Below, one piece after another: positions 56,164 to 64,000 of a DNA stretch of 64,000 nucleotides (positions within the stretch are counted from its first letter, which is position 1; every line of letters starts with the position of its first letter). This DNA is from Candidatus Nanopelagicales bacterium (GTDB taxonomy: Bacteria > Actinomycetota > Actinomycetes > S36-B12 > GCA-2699445). The stretch covers positions 186,001 to 250,000 of the forward strand of contig JBAOHO010000021.1 in NCBI GenBank assembly GCA_037045355.1. Reading direction: 5' to 3'. The position numbers and the translations under genes are program-made. Below the pieces are notes generated by a model. That model was not told where the DNA came from, searched no databases, and saw only the letters and a list, made by a program, of their open reading frames with translations.

Positions 56164-57010
56164 CTGCGCGCATCCTCGACGGCAAGGCCACGGCTGCCGC
56201 CATCAAGGACGAACTTGCGGCTCGAGTCGCGGCCCTGGCTGCGGCAGGACACCGACCCGGCCTGGCCACCGTCCTCGTCGGCGACGATCCGGGCAGCCGG
56301 GCGTATGTGGCCGGCAAACACCGCGACTGCGACGAGGTCGGCATCCGATCCATCCGCGTCGACCTCCCCGCGGACACCACACAAGAGCAGTTGGACACGG
56401 CGCTGGCCCAACTCAACGCCGACCCGGCGTGCACCGGATACATCGTCCAACTGCCGTTGCCCCGCCACCTCGACGAGGGTCGCGTGCTGGAGACCATCGA
56501 TCCCGCGAAAGACGCCGACGGACTGCACCCCATCAACCTCGGCCGCCTGGTGCTCGGCATCCCCGCACCCCTTCCCTGTACGCCGCGCGGCATCGTCGAA
56601 CTCCTGCGTCGCCACGACGTCACCATCGCCGGAGCCGAGGTCTGCATCATCGGCCGCGGGGTCACCGTGGGCAGGCCACTCGGACTGCTGCTGACCCGAC
56701 GATCCGAGAACGCGACCGTGACCCTGTGCCACACGGGCACGAGGGACCTCGCCACCCACGCGCGGGCCGCGGACATCGTCGTCGCCGCTGCCGGAGTGCC
56801 GGGTCTCGTCACCGCCGACTTGGTCAAGCCAGGCGCGGCAGTGCTCGATGTCGGCATCACGCGCACCGATGCCGGACCTCGTCGGCGATGTCGCTGCCGG
56901 AAGTCCACGAGGTGGCCGGCTGGGTCGCGCCAATGCCCGGTGGCGCCGGACCCATGACCCGGGCGATGCTGTTGGCCAACATCGTCGACGCCGCCGAGGC
57001 GCGCGCATGA
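56160..57010 (+). CDS. folD: Methylenetetrahydrofolate dehydrogenase/cyclohydrolase (frameshifted)
   Basis: Makes 10-formyl-THF for purN and purH upstream. MTARILDGKATAAAIKDELA, the active-site GDDPGSRAYVAGKHRDCDEV (Tyr-x3-Lys), GYIVQLPLPRHLDEGRVLE and the NADP loop IIGRGVTVGRPLGLLL are present. Frame breaks near 56,875 and 56,905; removing a C and a G restores TDAGLVGDVAAEVHEVAGWV and the usual end GGAGPMTRAMLLANIVDAAE. Starts within the transporter stop (ATGA). Confidence 0.9.
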
Positions 57011-57319
57011 GCGATCCCCATGAGGACCTCCCCAGCAACGTCATAGCGCTGCGTGGGGTCAGTCCCGGGCGCGCTACGGTCCGCCGCTGCTGGTCATCGA
57101 CCATCGGCGCCGTCGGGCTGGGCGCTGATCTTCGTCGACTTCCGGCTTGAGCACGCTTGGTGTTCGCACTCGTCGGTGCACGCTCGCCCTCGTCCTGCGC
57201 ATCGTGTTACCCACACGGCGCGCAGGGCTGCTCGTGGTGCGCACGCAGAGTGGTCGACATCGTCGTGTTGTCCATCCTCGTCCGGCGGGCTGCTGCTGCT
57301 CGCTCTGCTCGTGCCGTGA
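57007..57319 (+). CDS. DUF3017-like small membrane protein (multiple frameshifts)
   Basis: DUF3017 proteins follow folD in many actinobacteria. The ATG at 57007 overlaps the folD stop and opens MSDPHEDLPSNVIALRGVSP. Pieces in different frames then spell parts expected of the family: TIGAVGLG, LALVLRIVLPTRRAGLLVVR and RVVDIVVLSIL. At least three shifts are needed, so the exact product cannot be written. Assignment rests on position and these fragments. Confidence 0.5.
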
Positions 57320-57446
57320 GCGCCCGCTATCGTTCCCGATGGCGAGCCCGCTCGCCAGATGAGCGGTTGCCCCTGATGAGCGTGCTTGGTTCCCCAGATG
57401 AGCGGTCTCGGTTCCCTGCAATGAGTGGGGCCGTCGGAGTGCCCCG

Positions 57447-60277
57447 ATGACCACCGTCCGACCGCATCACCCGCCTGGCACACCCTCGCCGCCGATGAAG
57501 TCGCCCGCGCTCTGGGCACCGACGTCGACACCGGCCTCACCTCGGCTCGAGGCCGCCCGTCAGCTCGAACGCCACCGGGCCCAACCGGATCCCCGTCGAG
57601 CCGCCGCCGTCCGCGTGGCAGATCATCCTGCGGATCTGGGCCGATCCGATGAACATCATGCTCACGATCGTGTCGATCGCCAGTGTCCTGTTCGACCAGG
57701 TCCCCACGGGGATCCTGGTCGCACTCCTGGTGCTCCTGAACCTGTACATGGGCGCCAGTCAGGAACTCAAAGCGCAGCAGTCGGTGGGTGCGCTGGAGTC
57801 CATGCAGGCGCCGGTCGCGCGACGTGATCCGCGACGCGGCCGTGGTGGAGGTCGCCGCCGACCAAGTGGTGCCCGGGTGACATCCTGCTGCTCGAACCGG
57901 GGGACATCGTCCCCGCGGACGGTCGCGTGGCGCGGGCCGCGTCACTGGAGGCTGTCGAGAGTTCACTGACCGGTGAAAGTGCTCCCGTGCCCAAGGGAGT
58001 GGCGGCACTGCCCGCGGCTGATGTGGCGCTGGGTGATCGCTCCGACATGGTGTTCCAGAACACGTCCATCACCCGCGGCACCGCCATCGGTCATCGTGAC
58101 CGCGACCGGCGCGGACACCGAGATGGGCAAGATCGCCGGTCTGCTCAGTGACGTCCAGCCCGACAAGTCCCCGCTGCAGCGCGAGATCTCGGGCATGACC
58201 ATCAGGCTGGCGATCCTCGCGTGGGTCGCGGTCGCCATCATCGTGGTCATCGCGGTGATCCGCGGGCCTGCCCACCGACCAGATCGTTCTGTTGGCCATC
58301 ACCGTGGCGATCTCGTCGATCCCCGCCGGACTGCCGACCTTCCTGACGACGATGCTCGCGGGTGGGGCGCAACGGCTCGCACGGGCCAAGGCCGTCGTGC
58401 GCAACCTCACCGACGTGGAGACCCTCGGCTGCACCAGCGCCATCAACAGCGACAAGACCGGCACGCTGACGATGGACATGATGACGGCGACCACCATGTT
58501 CGACTGCCGGCAAGTGGTATCACATCGAGGGCTCCGGCTACGACAAGAGCGGCGCCATCCTCGGAGCCGCCGGCAACGAAGTCCCGGACTTCACCGCGCT
58601 GGCCTACGGCCTGACCCTGTGCTCCGACGCCACGGTCGCCGACGACGGCACGGTGGTGGGTGATCCCACCGAGGCCGCGCTGGTGGTGCTGGCCGCCAAG
58701 ATGGGAGTCGACGCGGACATCTCGCGCCGGGAATACGAGCGGGTGGCGTTGGTGCCCTTCGACTCCGAGTACAAGTTCATGGCCACGTTCCATCTCGCTC
58801 CGATCGACGGGCAGATGACCTTCGTGGGGCTGGTCAAAGGGGCCCCGGACGTCCTGCTGGCGCGGTGCACCTCCGCGGACCGGGGCAGCGATGTCGTGCC
58901 CATCTCTGAGGCCGAGGAGAGCCTTCGTGGCGGCCAATCTCGAACTGGGATCGAAGGGGTTGCGGGTCATGGCGTTCGCCTACCGCCTGTTCGACCCGGA
59001 CATGGTGGAGCAGGTGCGGGCAGATCCCATGGCGGCGGTGTCTGAACTCACGTTCTCGTCGCTCGTCGGCATCATCGATCCCCTGCGGCCCACCGCCAAG
59101 GAAGCGATCGCGGTCGCGCACAAGGCCGGTATCGACGTCCGCATGATCACCGGCGACCACGCAGTCACCGCCCAGGCCATCGCGGCCGACCTCGGACTCG
59201 GCCCGGGAGTGATCACCGGCCCGGAGTTCGCGAAACTGACCGACGCTGAGCTGTTGGCCCGGCTGGACGACCTGCACGTCTTCGGGCGGGTCGCGCCTGA
59301 GGACAAGTTGCGGCTGGTGTCCGTGATGCAGCAAGCGGGTCAGACCGTCGCCATGACCGGAGACGCGGTCAACGATGCCGCTGCGCTCAAGAAAGCCGAC
59401 GTCGGCGTCGCGATGGGCAGCGGCAGCGATGTGACCAAGCAAGCCGCCAACATGGTGCTCACCGACGACAACTTCGCCACCTTGGTGCATGCCATTGAAC
59501 TGGGGCGCGACATCTACGGCAAGATCACGGCGCAACTCCGCTACGTGATGACCGGCCTGTTCGGCGTGTTGCTGGTGATGCTGTTGGCCAGCGCCTTGGA
59601 CGTCAACGCTGGGCAGGCCCTCACGCCTGTGATGCTGATCTTCGTCACGTTCCTGGTCGGCATCTTCCCGGCGATCGGTGATCTCCACGGACTCCGTCGA
59701 GCCGGGAACCATGGACAAGCCGCCGCGGGACCCGAACGCGACGATTCTGAACCGCAGTACGACCCCCCGGTGGCTGTTGTTCGGACTGGTGCAGGCCATC
59801 GTCATCCTGGTGCCGTACTTCGTCCTCGGAGAGCGGGGAGCGGACGGCGGCCCGGGAGCGGGACAGACCACGGCATTCGTGGTGGCGGCGCTCAGCACGG
59901 TGTGGATCGCGGCCTCCGTGCGCCGCGACCTGGTCCCGGCCTGGCAAGGCCCGCACTTCCCGTATTGGTGGTGGCTCCTCATCCCGTTGACTCTCACGTG
60001 GCTGTCCGTGACCTACGACGGCTTCACCGATGCGCTCGCCACCCAGACTCTCGACGGCGATCAGTGGTTGCTCGCCATCGGACTGTCCCTCCTGGTACCA
60101 ATCGTCATCGAGGCGGACAAGGCCATCCGGCGGGCGAGCGCGCGCCGCTCCGGACCGTCAGCCCGAACGTCGCTCCAACACGTCAGCCGGGCGTCGCCCG
60201 GCTCTTCGACCGGGCGTCGTTGGATCTCCGGCTCTGACGCGGTGCCGCTGGACGAACTCGTCCGCCACGTCGACTGA
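57447..60277 (+). CDS. Cation-transporting P-type ATPase (multiple frameshifts)
   Basis: A P2-like ATPase of ~900 aa read in at least seven frame-switched pieces (ATG 57447; approximate breaks 57,470, 57,545, 57,580, 57,825, 57,880, 58,085, 58,265, 58,510, 58,920, 59,690). Motifs in order: actuator EAVESSLTGESAPVP, M4 IPAGLPTFLTTML, phosphorylation INSDKTGTLTMD, nucleotide domain GDPTEAALVVLAAKMG and KGAPDVLLARC, hinge MTGDAVNDAAALKKADVGVA. M4 has IPAGLP where SERCA has the Ca-binding PEGLP, so ion specificity is uncertain. The 3' end may be 60237 or 60277. Confidence 0.78.
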
Positions 60278-60352
60278 CCTCACCGATCCCGGTCCGCGGT
60301 CACCGAAAGCCGCTGGGTAGGGTGGAGCGTCACGTCCATAGGAGGGTTTCGC

Positions 60353-61309
60353 ATGGCTCGTCAGGGCAAAGTCACCGTCGTCGGCGCCGGGTTCTACGGT
60401 TCCACCACCGCGCAGCGGCTGGCTGAATACGACGTCTTCGAAGAGGTCGTCCTCACCGACATCATCGAGGGCAAACCCGAAGGACTCGCCCTGGATCTGA
60501 ACCAGTCGCGGCCGATCGAGGGCTTCGAGACCAAGGTGACCGGCCAGGCCACGGGACCCGCCGGCGAGGGGTACGAGGTCATCGCGGGATCGGACATCGT
60601 CGTCATCACCGCCGGCCTGCCGCGCAAACCTGGCATGAGCCGCATGGATCTCATCGAGACCAACGCGAAGATCATGCGGGCAGTGGCCGAGAACATCGCC
60701 AAACACGCCCCCAACGCTGTGATCGTCAACGTCGCGAACCCACTCGACGAGATGACCGCTCTCGCGCAGATCGTCACCGGCTTCGACAAGAGCCGGATCA
60801 TCGGCCAGGCCGGAATGCTGGACACAGCCCGGTTCACCAATTTCGTCGCCGAGAAACTGGACGTGCCGGTTGCCAGCGTCCGCACCCTGACGCTGGGGTC
60901 CCACGGCGACACCATGGTGCCGGTTCCCTCGAAATGCACGGTCGACGGCAAGCCGTTGACGGACCTGCTGAGCGCTGAGGAGATCGACGACCTCGTCACC
61001 CGCACCCGTAACGGTGGCGCGGAGGTCGTGGCACTGCTCAAGACCGGTTCCGCCTACTACGCGCCGTCCGCCGCGGCCGCCCGCATGGCGAAAGCCATCA
61101 TCGAAGACTCCGGTGACGTCATGCCGGTGTGCGCCTGGGTCGACGGGGAGTACGGCATCTCCGGGGTCTACCTCGGTGTGCAGGCCGAGATCGGTCGCGA
61201 AGGTATCCGCCGCATCGTCGAGACCGACCTCACCGAGACTGAACTGGCCGGTCTGAAAGAGGCCGCCGAGGCGGTGCGCGCCAAGCAGGCAGACGTCCAA
61301 AGCCTCTGA
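60353..61309 (+). CDS. mdh: Malate dehydrogenase (LDH-like type)
   Basis: NAD-dependent malate/oxaloacetate interconversion. The 318-aa protein has the NAD motif VTVVGAGFYGSTTAQRLAEY, VVITAGLPRKPGMSRMDLIE with the substrate Arg residues, IVNVANPLDEMTALA and the catalytic His in LTLGSHGDTMVPVPS. AGGAGG precedes ATG. It is intact, unlike its neighbours. Located between the ATPase and icd, giving a TCA-cycle pair. Confidence 0.95.
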   Translation: MARQGKVTVVGAGFYGSTTAQRLAEYDVFEEVVLTDIIEGKPEGLALDLNQSRPIEGFETKVTGQATGPAGEGYEVIAGSDIVVITAGLPRKPGMSRMDLIETNAKIMRAVAENIAKHAPNAVIVNVANPLDEMTALAQIVTGFDKSRIIGQAGMLDTARFTNFVAEKLDVPVASVRTLTLGSHGDTMVPVPSKCTVDGKPLTDLLSAEEIDDLVTRTRNGGAEVVALLKTGSAYYAPSAAAARMAKAIIEDSGDVMPVCAWVDGEYGISGVYLGVQAEIGREGIRRIVETDLTETELAGLKEAAEAVRAKQADVQSL

Positions 61310-61323
61310 TCCAAAGCCTCTGA
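61296..61323. repeat. 14-bp tandem duplication including the mdh stop codon
   Basis: TCCAAAGCCTCTGA occurs twice in tandem (61296-61309 and 61310-61323). The first copy ends in the mdh stop codon; the second repeats it 14 bases downstream. Confidence 0.9.
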
Positions 61324-61392
61324 TCGCCTGCGGACAACCCGCGGTTACGGAAGCCCGAGCCCCTACGAAACACCACCCCTCGGAAGGAAACC

Positions 61393-62040
61393 ATGTCCAA
61401 GATCAAGGTGCAGAACCCTGTCGTCGAACTCGACGGCGACGAGATGACCCGCATCGATCTGGGAGTTCATCAAGGGTCAACTGATCCTGCCCTATCTGGA
61501 TATCGACCTGAAGTACTACGACCTCGGCATCGAGCATCGCGACGCGACCGACGACCAGGTCACCATCGATGCGGCCCACGCCATCCAGGAGTACGGAGTC
61601 GGCGTCAAGTGCGCCACCATCACCCCGGACGAGGCCCGCGTCGAGGAGTTCGGGCTGAAGAAGATGTGGCGCTCGCCGAACGGCACGATCCGCAACATCT
61701 TGGGTGGGGTCATCTTCCGCGAGCCGATCATCATCAGCAACATTCCGCGGCTCGTTCCTGGCTGGACCAAACCGATCGTCGTCGGCCGTCACGCGTTCGG
61801 TGACCAGTACCGGGCCACTGACTTCAAGGTCCCCGGGCCGGGCACGCTGACGATGACGTACACGCCCGCCGACGGTTCCGAGCCTATGGAGTTCGACGTG
61901 TACGACTTCCCGGGCGGCGGGGTCGCCATGGGGATGTACAACCTCGATGACTCGATCCGCGACTTCGCGCGCGCCTCGATGCGTTACGGGCTCACCCGGG
62001 GATACCCCGTGTACCTGTCGACGAAGAACACGATCCTGAA
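61393..62040 (+). CDS. icd: NADP-isocitrate dehydrogenase, eukaryotic-like dimeric type (5' half only, frameshifted)
   Basis: Oxidative decarboxylation of isocitrate. MSKIKVQNPVVELDGDEMTR, then a one-base G insertion near 61,455 (removing it gives IWEFIKGQLILPYLDIDLKY), then KCATITPDEARVEEFGLKKM, SPNGTIRNILGGVIFREPII and RGYPVYLSTKNTIL. The homology stops abruptly after ~216 residues of an expected ~405. What follows is not IDH but an unrelated minus-strand gene, so the 3' half is missing through a join, not a stop. Confidence 0.9.
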
Positions 62041-62047
62041 CCCCGGG
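62036..62047. other. Chimeric junction between two genomes
   Basis: Left of this point the plus strand encodes actinobacterial IDH (up to KNTIL); right of it the minus strand encodes the N-terminus of a quinone oxidoreductase (from PTPQPG backwards). No repeat, att-like site or transposase is present at the join. The exact base is uncertain within about ten positions. Confidence 0.8.
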
Positions 62048-62119
62048 TTGAGGTGTGGGGAGTTCCCTCACCGCCAGTACCGACACGCCGCCAAATCTTT
62101 CATAGGTCACTGCTTGCAT
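62041..62119 (-). CDS. NADPH:quinone oxidoreductase / zinc-type alcohol dehydrogenase, N-terminal fragment
   Basis: ATG at 62119 is preceded (minus strand) by AGGAGAG with 4-7 nt spacing. The ~26 codons before the junction read MQAVTYERFGGVSVLAVREL then PTPQPG, the standard N-terminus of the MDR quinone oxidoreductase group. The rest of the gene is absent. It is divergent from the next gene across a 158-bp intergenic region. Confidence 0.75.
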
Positions 62120-62277
62120 GGCGCTCTCCTGACCGGCAAAGGGCCATTGAACCACAACGATCCGTCACGGCCGAGACGGTTCGTTTCTAGGGACACGCGC
62201 CAAAATCATCGGCCACCACTGTGGCACAATGGCCGCGCTGTTGCGTTGCAACAGAGGGAGCCGGCCGAAAAACAAAA

Positions 62278-64000
62278 ATGACTGTCCGCAATCTCGAATT
62301 TCTCTTCCGCCCGAAATCGGTCGCCGTGATTTCCGAACCCGACGAAGCAAGCCGCTACGCCGAGGTGGTGGTGCGCAACCTGACCGCCGGCGGTTTTGCG
62401 GGACCGGTGCTGCAGGTCGCGGCGAAAAAGCGCTCATTGTTCGGCATCGGCGTCCATGTCCATATCGACGACCTCGATGTGGTGCCGGAACTGGCGATCG
62501 TCTGCGCACCGCTGGTCGATGTGGCGGAGATCGTTGCCAAGCTCGGCGCGCGCGGCACTCGCGCGGTGATCGTCGGGCCGGCGCTGCGCAATGAAATGAG
62601 CGCCGGCGAGTGGTCGGCGGCGCACAAGGCGATTCTCGACGCGGCACGGCCCAACCTGGTGCGGGTGCTCGGCCCCGGCAGTGGCGGCCTGCAGGTCCCC
62701 GCCTGCGGGCTCAATGCCAGCGTCGCCCCCGCCTTCGCCAAACCCGGACGCGTAGCCCTGATAGCGCAGTCGGCGGCGGTCGCGGCGGCGGTGATCGACC
62801 GTGCCCGCAGCCGGGGCATAGGCTTTTCGGCGGCGCTGCACCTGGGCGCTGGCATTGACATCGACTTGGCCGACGTTCTCGACTGGTTTTCGGCTGACCC
62901 TGACACCGAGGCCATCCTGGTGCAGTTCGATTCGGTCGCCGCGGGCCGCAAGTTCATGTCGGCGGCGCGCGCGGTGGCGCGCTACAAGCCGGTGGTGGCG
63001 ATCCACGGCGAGCGGCTCGACACCGGGCGCTCGGCGGACCGGCCCTTCAGCGCCGACGATGTCTATGAGGCCGCCCTGCGCCGTGCGGGCTGGGTCCGCA
63101 TCGATACGCTGGGCGACCTGTTCGATGCCGCGGAAGCGATGGCGCGCGGACGCCCGATACACGGCGGTCGTCTGACCATCCTGGCCAATGGCCACGGCCT
63201 CGGCCGCGTCGCCGCCGACGCGCTGCTGCGCGCCGGCGGTCAGTTGGCGACACTGTCGAAGGGGACCGCCAAGGCACTCGAAAAACTGCTGCGCATCCGC
63301 CTGCCGCTGGATGGTCCGCTGGCGCTGCCGGCTGACGTCACTCCGGCGAACTGGGCCGCGGCCGTCGCCGCGGTGCTTGCCGACGGCGGTACCGACGCCG
63401 TGCTGACGGTGTATTCGCCGTCGCCGTTCGCACCCGCCGTCGAGGTCGCCAAGGCGATCTGCGAGGTCGCCCAAGGCGCCGAGCGCAGCGTATTCACCTG
63501 CTGGGTGGGCGGCGACGCGATGCTCGAGGCACAGCAGATCGCCGCGGCACGTGGCGTACTGAGCCACGACTCGCCGGAAAAAGCCGTCGCCATCATCCTC
63601 GGCATCGTCAATTACGAACGCAACCGCGAATTGCTGGCCCAGATGCCACCCTCGGTGGCGGAGGATTTCAGTGCCGACACCGCGTCCGCCCGCAATGCCG
63701 TCGCCGAGGCGATCGCGGCCGGCGCCGATACCCTGTCACCACGCCAGGCGCGGACCCTCATGCGGGCTTATGGCATCGACACCACGGAACGCCCCCTGGC
63801 GGGCAGCATCGACGAGGCTATCCGCAGCGCCGATGAGATCGGCTACCCGGTGGATCTTGCCCTGGTGCTGGCCAGCCCCACGGAAGCCCCCCCGGTCGCG
63901 ACCGGTCTGCGCTCGCCGCTCGACATTCAACTGGCGGTACGCGGTCTGCGCGGCAGCGTCCGGGTGCAGCATCCGGGTGTGCGCATCAGCGGCTACCGCC
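62278..64000 (+). CDS. Acyl-CoA synthetase (ADP-forming) / Pat-like protein, 3'-truncated by window edge
   Basis: An uninterrupted frame of 574 codons from ATG 62278 to the window end, with no stop. Residues ~1-130 are a CoA-binding domain (LEFLFRPKSVAVISEPDEAS), ~140-300 a succinyl-CoA-ligase-like domain (GRVALIAQSAAVAAAVIDRA, LGAGIDIDLADVLDWF), then a second flavodoxin-like part. An ATP-grasp region begins near residue 485 (LSPRQARTLMRAYGIDTTER). This order matches proteobacterial Pat (protein lysine acetyltransferase) or ADP-forming acetate-CoA ligase; a C-terminal GNAT domain would decide, but lies outside. Codon use and lack of frameshifts differ from the left side of the junction. Confidence 0.82.
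   Translation, partial: MTVRNLEFLFRPKSVAVISEPDEASRYAEVVVRNLTAGGFAGPVLQVAAKKRSLFGIGVHVHIDDLDVVPELAIVCAPLVDVAEIVAKLGARGTRAVIVGPALRNEMSAGEWSAAHKAILDAARPNLVRVLGPGSGGLQVPACGLNASVAPAFAKPGRVALIAQSAAVAAAVIDRARSRGIGFSAALHLGAGIDIDLADVLDWFSADPDTEAILVQFDSVAAGRKFMSAARAVARYKPVVAIHGERLDTGRSADRPFSADDVYEAALRRAGWVRIDTLGDLFDAAEAMARGRPIHGGRLTILANGHGLGRVAADALLRAGGQLATLSKGTAKALEKLLRIRLPLDGPLALPADVTPANWAAAVAAVLADGGTDAVLTVYSPSPFAPAVEVAKAICEVAQGAERSVFTCWVGGDAMLEAQQIAAARGVLSHDSPEKAVAIILGIVNYERNRELLAQMPPSVAEDFSADTASARNAVAEAIAAGADTLSPRQARTLMRAYGIDTTERPLAGSIDEAIRSADEIGYPVDLALVLASPTEAPPVATGLRSPLDIQLAVRGLRGSVRVQHPGVRISGYR

Noticed and set aside
61403..62155. A 250-codon minus-strand gene spanning icd and the junction
   Set aside because: Only its first ~26-38 codons (right of the join) resemble a quinone oxidoreductase; the remainder is the antisense of icd, so the frame is open across the chimera by chance.

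Overview
The first ~62.04 kb is one stretch of a high-GC actinobacterial chromosome. The marker evidence is an RpoA close to the mycobacterial/Streptomyces form, zinc-ribbon L36 and S4, a WhiB-family regulator, a BldM-type response regulator, a groES-groEL1 pair with a His-rich GroEL tail, and GuaB3. Gene order (infA-rpmJ-rpsM-rpsK-rpsD-rpoA-rplQ-truA, rplM-rpsI-glmM-glmS-acpS, alr-tsaEB-rimI-tsaD-groES-groEL1-whiD/whiB3-bldM-guaB-guaB3-GMC oxidase-guaA, then pcrA-sucCD-DUF6350-purN-purH-folD-DUF3017-mdh) matches, from memory, the core chromosome arm of Streptomyces and two blocks of M. tuberculosis. Genus cannot be fixed from sequence alone.

Layout. 0-12 kb: translation and transcription machinery, interrupted by a secreted hydrolase-lectin gene and carbamate kinase. 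12-23.6 kb: cell-wall precursor genes (glmM, glmS, alr), acpS, NAD(P)HX repair, a PiT phosphate transporter with a PhoP-type box, and the t6A tRNA-modification cluster (tsaE, tsaB, tsaD, with rimI). 23.6-29.2 kb: azlCD, a methyltransferase, peroxiredoxin, and groES/groEL under two CIRCE operators. 29.4-32.3 kb: regulators (WhiD/WhiB3-like, a MerR/B12-binding protein with a CarH-type motif, a helical-repeat protein, BldM-like). 32.3-42.2 kb: guanine nucleotide synthesis (guaB, guaB3, guaA) with glpD, an aldehyde dehydrogenase, a GMC oxidoreductase and yjbQ. 42.2-62 kb: secreted LAS-type protein, PcrA helicase, central carbon and purine/C1 genes (sucCD, purNH, folD, mdh, icd) and a P-type ATPase.

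Two quality problems shape the reading. Many conserved, normally essential genes carry frameshifts (glmS, sucC, sucD, purH, folD, icd and others). In most that I could resolve, removing a single base restores the family sequence, so these look like sequencing errors rather than pseudogenes. At about 62,040 the actinobacterial icd stops in mid-protein and is joined to unrelated sequence: the first 26 codons of a quinone oxidoreductase on the minus strand and a divergent acyl-CoA synthetase/Pat-like gene that runs off the window. This looks like an assembly chimera with a proteobacterial-type genome.

The most unusual biology is a set of short tandem repeats at gene edges, each with a different unit: 13 bp x7 next to the groES CIRCE, whose units resemble CIRCE half-sites; GTGCC x12 before azlC; 21 bp x5 encoding heptads at the GuaB N-terminus; and repeats that include the stop codons of groEL, sucD and mdh. 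No rRNA, tRNA, CRISPR array, insertion sequence or prophage was seen.
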